The notes under the pieces were generated by a model. That model worked only from the letters and a program-made list of their open reading frames with translations, was not told the DNA's origin and made no database searches. The translations under genes and the position numbers were made by a program. Below are positions 44,172 through 55,706 of a DNA stretch of 64,000 nucleotides, piece after piece. The stretch's first letter is position 1. Each line of letters starts with the position of its first letter. This DNA is from Perkinsus olseni (Eukaryota > Perkinsozoa > Perkinsida > Perkinsidae): contig JABANP010000046.1 in assembly GCA_013115135.1 (NCBI GenBank), positions 62,001-126,000 of the forward strand, read 5' to 3'.

Positions 44172-46750
44172 CTATAAATTCACGACAGTTCGAGCGCAAA
44201 CCAATAACGACAAACGCCTAATAATATGAGACGCACTGCAAACAGGTAATGATCGAATGAGGCGAACCATCATCCTTTTCTCCTTCTGAGTTCGAATTGA
44301 AGGTTGCCGGAGGGTCCAAGCACCCCGAGCGGCCGTTACTACCTTCCTATCGTCCGTATACGATGCTCCATCGACCGTATCATAAAGCATGATACCATGA
44401 CAAGATCGATTATAGATGTGATTGAATGCTGATACCCCTGCCAGCAAGTTCAAGTTCGCTGTCTCTGCTACAGGCATCATGTAATTGATGGTCGTGCCTG
44501 AATAACGACGATAGTACATGCCTTCGCAGCCATCGCGCGAAGCCCATCCTATCAAGGTAAAGCCCCGGCGGTGCTCTGCTCCTGTTGAATAGCCCGACCA
44601 ACACCGTTCTGGGATATCATAACGGAACAGGTGCTGCTCTCCCACCTGATGTCGTCCAGAAAGGCTCCGCGATCAACGCTTGGGTCTGAGACTGTCTATA
44701 GACTCTTGCCAAGGACAGGAACTCCATATTGCCATTTCTATTAACCATCACTCCCAACATCGCCATAGTACCTCGAAACGAACACTCTGGGATAAGAGAT
44801 AACCCACAGCCTACTCGTTGACAGCTAGTTGTACGACAACGCTATCCAGAGACGCTGTGTGATAGACGTGCCCCAGCGTGGCTTGCCCCGAGGTCGATGT
44901 CGATATATCAACAAACATAACCTGTCAACAGCGTACACGAGCACCGTCTGGACGGCGATTCTATTACTTTCGACTTGACAGTATTGGTTATGCCACCCTC
45001 GATGCCGTAAGATACACTGAATATATACGTATCCAGACCATTCTTGGATATTATCCCCGCGTTGTCACTCGCCTGGAAATACCTGAGCCGGAAGGCCGTA
45101 CAGCAGAGTGAGCGATCTAACGCGAAAAGCATACATCTCCACCTGAGCTTACTCGGCTGCTGTCGGCCTCACTGGCCCCGTCAGCAAAGATGTCCGTTTT
45201 AGTAGCGATATCGGTATACATAGGAGAGAACACCTTAGTCAGCTGGGGTGATGTAGGGTCCATAGTATCCAGTTTGATGACCAGCACCTAATGTCTTGCG
45301 CAGTGCGCTGCCTCACCCTATGGCTGATCAACTGTCTGATAGTTCTCACAGCCGAGACCGATATGTGAGATAAGAGTCGTCCTAGCGAACTATACTCGTA
45401 CTGTTTAACCGGGCCACGGGCCTGGGCCCCGATGCTCCACAACCCGTTGAGTACCTTATAATTGAATGAGGTGGTTGTCTGTATCCTAGCTGTCCTAGCA
45501 GGCATCATAAGACACACCACCCGACTGCTATCTACATCGTAGGTCAAACCTGAGACGCCTCCAGCACATAGTCGTCGCCGGCTTCAAAACTAGACAGCTC
45601 ACCCGTGTAGATCATAAGCTCTGTCTCTGTGCTCTGCGTCTCTTTCATATGATATTGGAGTCTGGCATCGCCCGTGGCAATATCAGCGACAAACAAGGAA
45701 GTAAGTCTCCGGCATCTCAGCATCATCATATGCCTGCCATGATGAAAAGGAGTCTGGAAAGTCTCAGCATGGATGTTCACCAAAACCACAAATCCAATGA
45801 TCCCCAGTTCGAAACCGAGGCTACGACACCTCGAACACAAGCCCCTCCAACCGTACTACCCTTTCGTTCGACACACCACTGTCAGCGGTAGCAGGGAGTC
45901 TCCGGCTTCGCCCGGTACCTGACATTACCTATTTGCCCCGCGATCGGCGATGCAGTCCAGCAAGACGATGAGTTATTGGCATACATTCTCCCACACTGCT
46001 ATCCCAGCCAGAATACTACCAGTTCACCGACACCGTTCGGAAAGCCAAGTTCCTCCATGGATCGACCGCCAGAGAGCCAACCTGACAGAAGATCGACTTC
46101 CACCGAATCCGGCTGCTCTTTCCCTTGTACACAGAATTTCTTATAGAACGGCAATCACCACTACGTTCGTATTAACTCGCCTAACGGCAGCCCTCCTCTA
46201 CTACCTGAACATGTGTGTAGCACATAAACAAGTTCCAATGATCATCCGATCCTCCACATATAGGAGTCTTGAACTCGCTAGTACACTCAATCTAGGAGTA
46301 CTGCATCCCGAACGGTCCCCAGGTGCTGTGCGTTACCTGACACTGCTCCTCGCTGGCTGCTTTCTGCCATTGGGATTCAATACTCGCTGAACAGCTGCAG
46401 AAGCCTCCCGACACTCCGGCCACTACCATGCCCGGTATGGCACCTAAGCACAGAAGTCAGCTCGTGGACAGCTACAGCAAGACTAATGTACAAGTAAGAC
46501 GGAGTATAGGCGAAGCTGATCTCACGTGGACCCCGGGAATCGACCTTATCGATTCGTCTATGTTATGGCTCACAACACTTTCTCCTCCGATATTACTGCA
46601 CATGACCCAGCACTCTCTGGGCGTATACGCCTGACCTTCCTCAGAGGCCACATCATATAATCGAGGACTCGGACTCGACAAAGCTTTATAGCACCCAATG
46701 GATACTACACAATCCTGAAAAAGTAAATCTCCCAAACAAGTAATAGCCAC
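44172..46750 (-). CDS. Putative upstream exons of the polycystin-like gene
   Basis: Minus-strand open segments at 44645-44172 (GFTLIGWASRDGCEGMYYRR), ~45110-44910, 45547-45420 and 45690-45544 (TELMIYTGELSSFEAGDDY) have folded, extracellular-type composition. The one at 46750-46590 has a WSC-like pattern (SIGCYKAL...TPRECWVMCS). Direction and spacing fit an N-terminal ectodomain of the same gene, but I could not join them in phase and cannot rule out a separate secreted protein. Confidence 0.35.
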
Positions 46751-48593
46751 CGCAAGTCGTCGTGCAGTTAAGGTGGCCCAGCTACTCGTGAGGCCGCGCT
46801 ATACTACCAGTTGATTCTCTCGGCTGAAAGCTGCTGCTGTCCCCTCTTGATTAACGTCGACCATTCGGATCTGGTCACTTTCCGATTTCGTGATGACCCC
46901 AGTATCAGGATCAACTATATCCGGGAATACAACCTGAAACGACAAGAAAACTCGCCGTCTGAAGTCGCTACAAACGCGCTTGCCATTTCCGAGCCGATGT
47001 CGACAATAAGATGTTTACATGACCAGCAGAGGTGGGTACGAGCTCCAACGATCCCGACAATTCGGATAACGTGTGGTACTACCTGCAGGGCTCCCATCTC
47101 CTTGAATGCCCAGGCGCAGTAAAGCGTCTCGTGAACGGCGATCCACCTCGCAAGTAGAGAATTGAATATCATCAGATTATCATGATAGGGAGGGAAGCAA
47201 CTGCGCAGGGAAGATTCTCCCATGATCAAGATTCTCAACTATCTGTCGTCCGAGGACCACACGTGTACTCTTCATGGCCATACACATAGTAGACAGGGAA
47301 TCAGCGGACACCAGGTTTCCTATATCAGACCGCTTCTCGAGTTTACGCCTACGCCCGGATAGCCCGAGCTTACGACAAGCTTGCCAGCTACAGCCCGTTG
47401 CGCGCCCTTACGAGAAAGACAGCACGAAATAGTCTCATTCCTAGCTCAGTACAATCAACCGGCATCCTCCATTCCGTTGAACAATAAGACGTGCAGCTGG
47501 TTGCATTCAAGAGATCGTCGCTCATATTGATTGCTCCGCCTACCATCCACGTAGGGCAGAAAGAGAAGAGTCAGACATGCCCGGTGCGAGGGAGAGGAAA
47601 TTCGTTTCAAGACGCGCGCTTCTCGAAAGAAGAAACTCGCTCGCCCGTGCAATGCGGTACTTCCGTCTCGCTCGCCCGAGAACTTGAACAAGTCCGATTC
47701 TTACTCGTATATTACGCACAATCTACGAGTGGGTGACTGAGGACCGAGTCTTTTCCGCCTCAGGATGGCCGAGCGTTTCTTACGCAATGACCTCCCCGCG
47801 AGCTCTCTCCGCAGCTGCTGCTGTGCTGCGAGGGCTTGCCAGGTATGATGCTAACGGACCGTTAGTTACGGTTATTAGTTCCCAATTCACCGTCCTCTGC
47901 GCTGTGAGTGTCGAACTCAGGTAGTTCGGCTTACGCCACTATTGACTCGTGATAGCGTATGGTCGCTCGCCCAGTCCTTTTTAGAGACTTATCTGTCTGT
48001 AATACATACGATATTGATGATGTTGAGTTGGAATATAGTGGCGATAGCTCACTCTACTCATAGCGATAGCTCCATCTCACTCTAGTAGTACTAGACTAGT
48101 ACCTTTCACACGTCACGGTTGAACGCTTGTCCATCTGTGTCTCCGCGACTGGTTACGGTTATACTCAGTTGTCCGACTTTGTGCCAACTCAATACATGTC
48201 TAGCTTAAAGGCGTGTCACCGGAAATTGAGATAAGCTCTTCTTCCAGACGGCAAATGGCCCTGGTGGGATGCAATAGCCTCTGCCTGGCGGCCTCACGGG
48301 TGCAGGGACCATATCCAAACACAGAGACCCATACAGTACGAATCGCCGTACATCTTCCCTTTTACCATCGCTCACGGCATAAGCCTCGGAGCTCTACATA
48401 TCACATAGCCTTTTCCCTCTCACTGAGGTTCTCCGACCAAATATTGGCAGTGCGTTAGCCCCGGTGTGAAGAGCGATTATTTCTGTGACTGTAGATAACG
48501 TGATATGGACACAGCTGAATGCGTTCTTGTTAGTGGGTGACGTTTCAACTTGCCTGATGAGATAAAATCAAGTCAAGAATTGAAGTCGGGTAT
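46751..48593. other. Unassigned region
   Basis: No gene I can support. A short minus-strand frame at 46915-47238 could be a further 5' exon of the receptor gene. Confidence 0.3.
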
Positions 48594-49402
48594 TTAGCGA
48601 AGAATCCTCACCCTTCCAGCCTCCATAGCCTCATCTCCTTCTCCTCTCGGCTGAGGTGATTCATCAGGTACGCGTTCGTTCTCTCTAGCCCGGGCTTGTT
48701 CGGCCTCTCGTTCCTTGAGAGCCGTCAGGTATTGGCCATACACGAATCTTGAGGATTTGACGATGACTGGGCCGTATTCAGAAAGAGTCGACCCTTACAT
48801 GCCGAGTCCCATGCAGACAAGAAACACCTCCAACGACTTGATGCGGGAAAATGGGCTCCCCGAGGAGGAAGTATGCAAAAATGAAGCAGAACACTGGTTG
48901 TGTGACCTGAGGTTCACCGAACTGACAGCAATGGGGTCGGCATGGGCGATCTGAGGGTCACCTGATACAGCCCGACTGCGATTGGCCCGAGCTGCTTCAC
49001 AGCTGCTAATTGGATTCTCCAGGAGATAAGAATGATGAAAAAGACAGAATACAAAACAGCACCCCATCCAGGGAACCCCAAGCTCGAGATAAGATACCTA
49101 TAACCGCAGACAGATGGTCGAGTGGGGAGAGCGAGGCACAACCCAGGCAATCTGCGTTCTAAGTCCCTCACCACGCTCGCGGCATATCCCATCCAAGTAC
49201 GCTGAGAGTGAAGGGGGTCGTGAATGCACAGAGGCAGATGATTTGGTAGAATTGAACCTTCAGAGAATCACGAACTGCGTTCATTTACACAGCACATCCT
49301 GGTATTACGGTATCTAGCGAGAAACCACAAAGTGGGTGAGATTCTAAGACATATTAGGGCAGCAGCGTTCGTAATGCTTATTATTACCGCCATGGGTCTC
49401 AT
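48594..49402 (-). CDS. Small multi-exon membrane protein, family unknown
   Basis: Minus-strand pieces in a consistent order: ATG at 49402 opens a hydrophobic stretch (MAVIISITNAAALICLRI). A second piece at ~49110-48990 has GWGAVLYSVFFIILISW, a clear TM. The last piece, 48790-48594, reads YGPVIVKSSRFVYGQYLTAL then a charged Glu/Arg helix and a Pro/Glu tail ending in TAA (48594-48596). Composition suggests two TM segments and a cytosolic or matrix tail. I do not recognise the family and have not fixed the exon joins. Confidence 0.4.
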
Positions 49403-49450
49403 TGTGCTGAGGGCGACCTTCTGCCCTGTTACTTGAATGGACTTCGTCAC

Positions 49451-49835
49451 GGGTACCTACGACTTTCAGAATACAAACCATGAAGGGACAGTTCCGTATC
49501 AAAGAGTGTCTTGAACATTTTTAAAGCATTGTCATTCCTGGCTGAGGATTTTTTTTGCAGACGATAGTCTGAGAGAATATAGCCAATATCATTGACTTTT
49601 CCACGAAGCGACTGTGGCTACTGAGAGCTGAAAATTCGGCGCACATCGGAGACTCTGTGTGTCATGAGAACTTTCAGCCTATCGGATAGACCCTGACAAG
49701 AGAGACGGGCGGGAGGGAAGAGGCAAGGTGAGTATCAAGCGGAGTCCCATCAATGAGTTAGTTGGGCAGGTCGTGCCATCCCTACGACCAAGGAGCTGAT
49801 CAGCGGCGCTGTCTCAGCGCAGTGCGTCGCATTGA
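49451..49835. other. Left flank of the second tRNA array
   Basis: No gene seen. Similarity to the array spacer begins near 49836. Confidence 0.4.
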
Positions 49836-50091
49836 TAGGCTTCGCTCTATCCTCACCTAGATCCTTTGCAGATCTACATTCTCTAAGTCTAGCCGGTTCT
49901 ACCCGTCTCCGATCGTCAAAGGGCACACATGGCGCCCATTGGCGATGCAACCATGGTAGGTAGCCACGACGGGTAATTAAACTGGAGAAGCTTTTGGAGA
50001 ATAGTGAGCCGGCGTCGAAAGATGAGCAGCATAGCGGCCTCCAGAGGGAATGTACGTGACTACCCGCCAGACCTCTGCAAATAACACGATA

Positions 50092-50173
50092 CGACAGCGG
50101 CAGGATTCGAACCTGCGCGGGCAGAGCCCAGTGGATTTCTAGTCCACCTCCTTAACCACTCGGACACGCTGTC
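50092..50173 (-). tRNA. tRNA-Ser(AGA), unit 1
   Basis: 82 bases, anticodon loop CTAGAAA, TCT variable-arm loop, intact B box, G discriminator. Confidence 0.92.
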
Positions 50174-50280
50174 ACAGGCGCGCCGGAAATTTTAGGGCGG
50201 ACACCGAGGAACTTGTTCGTGCTCGAATGGCCAGGAAAGTTATACTTACGGCTCCGAACACAGGAAGAGAGCCACAACGT

Positions 50281-50362
50281 CGACACCTGAAGGATTCGAA
50301 CCCTCGCGGGCAGAGCCCAACGACTTAGCAGGCCGCCGCCTTAACCACTCGGCCAAAGTGTC
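50281..50362 (-). tRNA. tRNA-Ser(GCT), unit 1
   Basis: Anticodon loop CTGCTAA. Carries two G-U changes compared with the standard copy, one in the T stem and one in the anticodon stem; folding should be kept. Confidence 0.88.
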
Positions 50363-50903
50363 ACACACACTGGTACCTTCAAGTTAACGGAGCAAGCAGG
50401 ATGTTTACTCGAAGATTTTGATTGCTTCCGTGAACCGAGCGAGAAGCAAACGATTCCCGCTCCCCGGAAACGCGAGTTGCAGCCGAAGTAAGCAGAGGAA
50501 AAACTCGTTGACGTCGATGCTGGCGTGGACGCTAATTTCGAGTGTGTCACGTGTCCTGCGAGAGCGCCATCAAACTTCATGGTGTATTGTTCAGAGACTG
50601 TGGAGACCACGAGGGAAAACCAAGAGGTATGAATCTCTTTGATGGACTCCGCTTTATCCTCACCTTTTCTCGCTCCTTCGCACATCTACATTCTCAAAGT
50701 CTAGCCGGTTCTACCCGTCTCCGATCGTCATAGGGCACACATGGCGCCCATTGGCGGTGCAACCATGGTAGATAGCCACGACGGGTAATTAAACTGGAGA
50801 AGCTTTTGGAGAATAGTGAGCCGGCGTCGAAAGATGAGCAGCATAGCGGCCTCCAGAGGGAATGTACGTGACTACCCGCCAGACCTCTGCAAATAACACG
50901 ATA

Positions 50904-50985
50904 CGACAGCGGCAGGATTCGAACCTGCGCGGGCAGAGCCCAGTGGATTTCTAGTCCACCTCCTTAACCACTCGGACACGCTGTC
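50904..50985 (-). tRNA. tRNA-Ser(AGA), unit 2
   Basis: Identical to unit 1 by eye. Confidence 0.92.
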
Positions 50986-51092
50986 ACAGGCGCGCCGGAA
51001 ATTTTAGGGCGGACACCGAGGAACTTGTTCGTGCTCGAATGGCCAGGAAAGTTATACTTACGGCTCCGAACACAGGAAGAGAGCCACAACGT

Positions 51093-51174
51093 CGACACCT
51101 GAAGGATTCGAACCCTCGCGGGCAGAGCCCAACGACTTAGCAGGCCGCCGCCTTAACCACTCGGCCAAAGTGTC
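51093..51174 (-). tRNA. tRNA-Ser(GCT), unit 2
   Basis: Same two G-U changes as unit 1, so units 1 and 2 are sister copies. Confidence 0.88.
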
Positions 51175-51715
51175 ACACACACTGGTACCTTCAAGTTAAC
51201 GGAGCAAGCAGGATGTTTACTCGAAGCTTTTGATTGCTTCCGTGAACCGAGCGAGAAGCAAACGATTCCCGCTCCCCGGCAACGCGAGTTGCAGCCAAAG
51301 TAAGCAGAGGAAAAACTCGTTGACGGCGATGCTGGCGTTGACGCTAATTTCGAGTGTATCACGTGTCCTGCGAGAGCGCCATCAAACTTCATGGTGTATT
51401 GTTCAGAGACTGTGGAGACCACGAGGGAAAACCAAGAGGTATGAATCTCTTTGATGGACTCCGCTTTATCCTCACCTTTTCTCGCTCCTTCGCACATCTA
51501 CATTCTCAAAGTCTAGCCGGTTCTACCCGTCTCCGATCGTCATAGGGCACACATGGCGCCCATTGGCGGTGCAACCATGGTAGATAGCCACGACGGGTAA
51601 TTAAACTGGAGAAGCTTTTGGAGAATAGTGAGCCGGCGTCGAAAGATGAGCAGCATAGCGGCCTCCAGAGGGAATGTACGTGACTACCCGCCAGACCTCT
51701 GCAAATATCACGATA

Positions 51716-51797
51716 CGACAGCGGCAGGATTCGAACCTGCGCGGGCAGAGCCCAGTGGATTTCTAGTCCACCTCCTTAACCACTCGGACACGCTGTC
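51716..51797 (-). tRNA. tRNA-Ser(AGA), unit 3
   Basis: Identical gene body; the spacer on its upstream side is of the second version. Confidence 0.92.
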
Positions 51798-51904
51798 ACA
51801 GGCGCGCCCGAAATTTTAGCGCGGACACCGAGGAACTTGTTCGTGCTCGAATGGCTATGGAAGTAAGACTCACGGCTTCAAACACAGGAAGAAAGCCACA
51901 ACAT

Positions 51905-51986
51905 CGACACCTGAGGGATTCGAACCCTCGCGGGCAGAGCCCAACGGCTTAGCAGGCCGCCGCCTTAACCACTCGGCCAAAGTGTC
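51905..51986 (-). tRNA. tRNA-Ser(GCT), unit 3
   Basis: Standard sequence without the G-U changes of units 1 and 2. Confidence 0.92.
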
Positions 51987-52527
51987 ACGCACACTGGTAC
52001 CTTCAAGTTAACGGAGCAAGCAGGATGTTTACTCGAAGCTTTTGATTGCTTCCGTGAACCGAGCGAGAAGCAAACGATTCCCGCTCCCCGGAAACGCGAG
52101 TTGCAGCCAAAGTAAGCAGAGGAAAAACTCGTTGGCGTCGATGCTGGCGTGGACGCTAATTTCGAGTGTATCACGTGTCCTGCGAGAGCGCCATCAAACT
52201 TCATGGTGTATTGTTCAGAGACTGTGGAGACCACGAGGGAAAACCAAGAGGTATGAATCTCTTTGATGGACTCCGCTTTATCCTCACCTTTTCTCGCTCC
52301 TTCGCACATCTACATTCTCAAAGTCTAGCCGGTTCTACACGTCTCCGATCGTCAAAGGGCACACATGGCGACCATCGGCGGTGCAACCATGGTAGATAGC
52401 CACGACGGGTAATTAAACTGGAGAAGCTTTTGGAGAATAGTGAGCCGGCGTCGAAAGATGAGCAGCATAGCGGCCTCCAGAGGGAATGTACGTGACTACC
52501 CGCCAGACCTCTGCAAATAACACGATA

Positions 52528-52609
52528 CGACAGCGGCAGGATTCGAACCTGCGCGGGCAGAGCCCAGTGGATTTCTAGTCCACCTCCTTAACCACTCGGA
52601 CACGCTGTC
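52528..52609 (-). tRNA. tRNA-Ser(AGA), unit 4
   Basis: Identical gene body, first spacer version. Confidence 0.92.
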
Positions 52610-52716
52610 ACAGGCGCGCCGGAAATTTTAGGGCGGACACCGAGGAACTTGTTCGTGCTCGAATGGCCAGGAAAGTTATACTTACGGCTCCGAACACAGG
52701 AAGAGAGCCACAACGT

Positions 52717-52798
52717 CGACACCTGAGGGATTCGAACCCTCGCGGGCAGAGCCCAACGGCTTAGCAGGCCGCCGCCTTAACCACTCGGCCAAAGTGTC
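52717..52798 (-). tRNA. tRNA-Ser(GCT), unit 4
   Basis: Standard sequence. Confidence 0.92.
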
Positions 52799-53339
52799 AC
52801 ACACACTGGTACCTTCAAGTTAACGGAGCAAGCAGGATGTTTACTCGAAGCTTTTGATTGCTTCCGTGAACCGAGCGAGAAGCAAACGATTCCCGCTCCC
52901 CGGAAACGCGAGTTGCAGCCAAAGTAAGCAGAGGAAAAACTCGTTGACGTCGATGCTGGCGTGGACGCTAATTTCGAGTGTATCACGTGTCCTGCGAGAG
53001 CGCCATCAAACTTCATGGTGTATTGTTCAGAGACTGTGGAGACCACGAGGGAAAACCAAGAGGTATGAATCTCTTTGATGGACTCCGCTTTATCCTCACC
53101 TTTTCTCGCTCCTTCGCACATCTACATTCTCAAAGTCTAGCCGGTTCTACACGTCTCCGATCGTCAAAGGGCACACATGGCGACCATCGGCGGTGCAACC
53201 ATGGTAGATAGCCACGACGGGTAATTAAACTGGAGAAGCTTTTGGAGAATAGTGAGCCGGCGTCGAAAGATGAGCAGCATAGCGGCCTCCAGAGGGAATG
53301 TACGTGACTACCCGCCAGACCTCTGCAAATAACACGATA

Positions 53340-53421
53340 CGACAGCGGCAGGATTCGAACCTGCGCGGGCAGAGCCCAGTGGATTTCTAGTCCACCTCCT
53401 TAACCACTCGGACACGCTGTC
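53340..53421 (-). tRNA. tRNA-Ser(AGA), unit 5
   Basis: Identical gene body. The unit is interrupted further right by the retrotransposon. Confidence 0.92.
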
Positions 53422-53528
53422 ACAGGCGCGCCCGAAATTTTAGCGCGGACACCGAGGAACTTGTTCGTGCTCGAATGGCTATGGAAGTAAGACTCACGGC
53501 TTCAAACACAGGAAGAAAGCCACAACAT

Positions 53529-53610
53529 CGACACCTGAGGGATTCGAACCCTCGCGGGCAGAGCCCAACGGCTTAGCAGGCCGCCGCCTTAACCACTCGG
53601 CCAAAATGTC
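53529..53610 (-). tRNA. tRNA-Ser(GCT), unit 5
   Basis: One acceptor base differs, giving a G-U pair; otherwise standard. Confidence 0.9.
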
Positions 53611-53834
53611 ACGTGCACTAATATCTTAAAGCCAACGGAGCAAGCAGGAGGTTTACTTGAAGCTTTCGGTTGCTTCCGTGAACCGAGCGAGAAGCAAACG
53701 ATTCCCGCTTCCCGGCAACGCGAGCTGCAGTTACCCAAGTAAGCAGAGGAAAAACTCGTTGTCGTCGATGCTGGCGTGGACGCTAATTTCGAGTATATCA
53801 CGTTTCCTGCAAGAGCGCCATCAAACTTCATGGT

Positions 53835-54504
53835 CAAAACCCGCAACGAAATCACGAACTGTCCAAACAATGGGTGAGAGAGAGGCGGACAGACCGCGAC
53901 CCGAGCGGGTGGCCATATTTGGAGGGTGATGACTGACGGATGGCGACGTCACTGGCCGCTGATTGAGCCAGACACCCACCCTACCAACTTGAGCAGGCAG
54001 CTTCTGTGGCCCACACTGTGGACTCCACAGGCTGTGGAGGTGAGCAGCTGAGCAGAGGCGTCGAACGGCTCCTTACCAAGCCGACTGATCGACAGTTGCG
54101 CGTCTCGCCGTTCGGGAGATGACGCTAGTCCAAACTGTGGCTAAGCTTGAGAAGGAGCCCTGTGACGTCGAATATTGATCGGCCCGGATGGCCAAGACGT
54201 TCACAGCGATCTCAAAGTTGTGACTCGCTTCGGCGATGTCATCGCCGTGACGAGCCCCTAGTTCGCCCTTCTGCCAGCGGGCTGCCAGCAGGCTGCCGAG
54301 TGCGGTCAGAGCCCTTATGCCGTGTAGCTTGCGTGCTGCAGAGTCCGCACGCGCCACATACTACTCGAAGACGGCTTCGGGTGCTCGGCAGGTCGCAGGC
54401 TGTGACCCACAGCTCCCTGCTGCTGACCGGCGGTGCCGGTTGCCGGTTTGCAGTTTCTGGGAGCGTCGTCCAGCGAGACGAGGACATGCGAAGAAAAGTA
54501 TCCC
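53835..54504 (-). repeat. B2 split direct repeat (670 bases)
   Basis: Outer right end of the element in its own direction. It begins on the plus strand with CAAAACCCGC and matches 54762-55431 except for one base. Confidence 0.95.
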
Positions 54505-54522
54505 GGGTGGGTGCGGGATGGG

Positions 54523-54761
54523 AAAAAAAAATCGAGCGCCGAGGGACCGTTCCTGAGGAGGCGCCCCTAGCGATACTTATGTCTCCGGCCCGAGCGTTTC
54601 ATAGTAAAAGCACTGGGCGCGCGAGTTGTCACGTTGTGTTCCTTCGCGCAATGTTCGGGGAGGCTGTCCCCGAGGCGTCCTGATTTCTGCGGGTTTTGAC
54701 CGGTTGATAGTCCGACACATCGCAGCCTTCGGCTGCACCTTGTCTTCCTATCAACCTTGCA
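54523..54761 (-). repeat. A2 split direct repeat (239 bases)
   Basis: Internal copy of the element's left end, directly abutting B1. Identical to 61732-61970, including the run of nine A at its plus-strand start. Confidence 0.95.
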
Positions 54762-55431
54762 CAAAACCCGCAACGAAATCACGAACTGTCCAAACAATGG
54801 GTGAGAGAGAGGCGGACAGACCGCGACCCGAGCGGGTGGCCATATTTGGAGGGTGATGACTGACGGATGGCGACGTCACTGGCCGCTGATTGAGCCAGAC
54901 ACCCACCCTACCAACTTGAGCAGGCAGCTTCTGTGGCCCACACTGTGGACTCCACAGGCTGTGGAGGTGAACAGCTGAGCAGAGGCGTCGAACGGCTCCT
55001 TACCAAGCCGACTGATCGACAGTTGCGCGTCTCGCCGTTCGGGAGATGACGCTAGTCCAAACTGTGGCTAAGCTTGAGAAGGAGCCCTGTGACGTCGAAT
55101 ATTGATCGGCCCGGATGGCCAAGACGTTCACAGCGATCTCAAAGTTGTGACTCGCTTCGGCGATGTCATCGCCGTGACGAGCCCCTAGTTCGCCCTTCTG
55201 CCAGCGGGCTGCCAGCAGGCTGCCGAGTGCGGTCAGAGCCCTTATGCCGTGTAGCTTGCGTGCTGCAGAGTCCGCACGCGCCACATACTACTCGAAGACG
55301 GCTTCGGGTGCTCGGCAGGTCGCAGGCTGTGACCCACAGCTCCCTGCTGCTGACCGGCGGTGCCGGTTGCCGGTTTGCAGTTTCTGGGAGCGTCGTCCAG
55401 CGAGACGAGGACATGCGAAGAAAAGTATCCC
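54762..55431 (-). repeat. B1 split direct repeat (670 bases)
   Basis: Internal copy of the element's right end. Contains an open frame of 94 codons (minus strand, 55284-55000), also present in B2, which I do not consider a gene. Confidence 0.95.
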
Positions 55432-55706
55432 CTTTGTTGGTGTGGGAGTGTCCTCGTTTCCGCTGACTTCTGCAGCCCCGGTTAGAGTTTGGCCACTCTC
55501 TCTCAGTTTCGTGCTGTTTGTCGTTTTGGGTGGCGGTCGTTTCCGTTATCATCCCTGGTGGCGTGCTCAGCCATAAGCGGACTGTGCTGATTTGCAACTC
55601 CTTCTCCCGTGAGACAACCAAAGAGTGTGAGTTCCGAAACTAGCGTAACACTCATGCGCGTCCGGTTGTCCTCCCCGGGAAGTTGAAGTCCTTGAGGTGA
55701 GTTACT

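Larger units (their letters stand above)
49836..53834 (-). repeat. Second tandem tRNA-Ser array, part left of the retrotransposon
   Basis: Five units with a period of exactly 812 bases, each with tRNA-Ser(GCT) followed 108-107 bases downstream (minus strand) by tRNA-Ser(AGA). The inter-tRNA spacer exists in two versions: units at 50092, 50904 and 52528 share one, units at 51716 and 53340 the other. This suggests recent exchange of unit pairs. Confidence 0.92.

Noticed and set aside
50341..50685. 114-codon minus-strand ORF, repeated in four units of the second array
   Set aside because: It overlaps the 5' end of the tRNA-Ser(GCT) gene and is shortened in the diverged units; the repetition follows from the array itself, not from coding selection.
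54073..54357. 94-codon ORF in both B repeats of the retrotransposon
   Set aside because: It is copied because the repeat is copied; no domain, and the third ORF of such elements is already accounted for by the recombinase.
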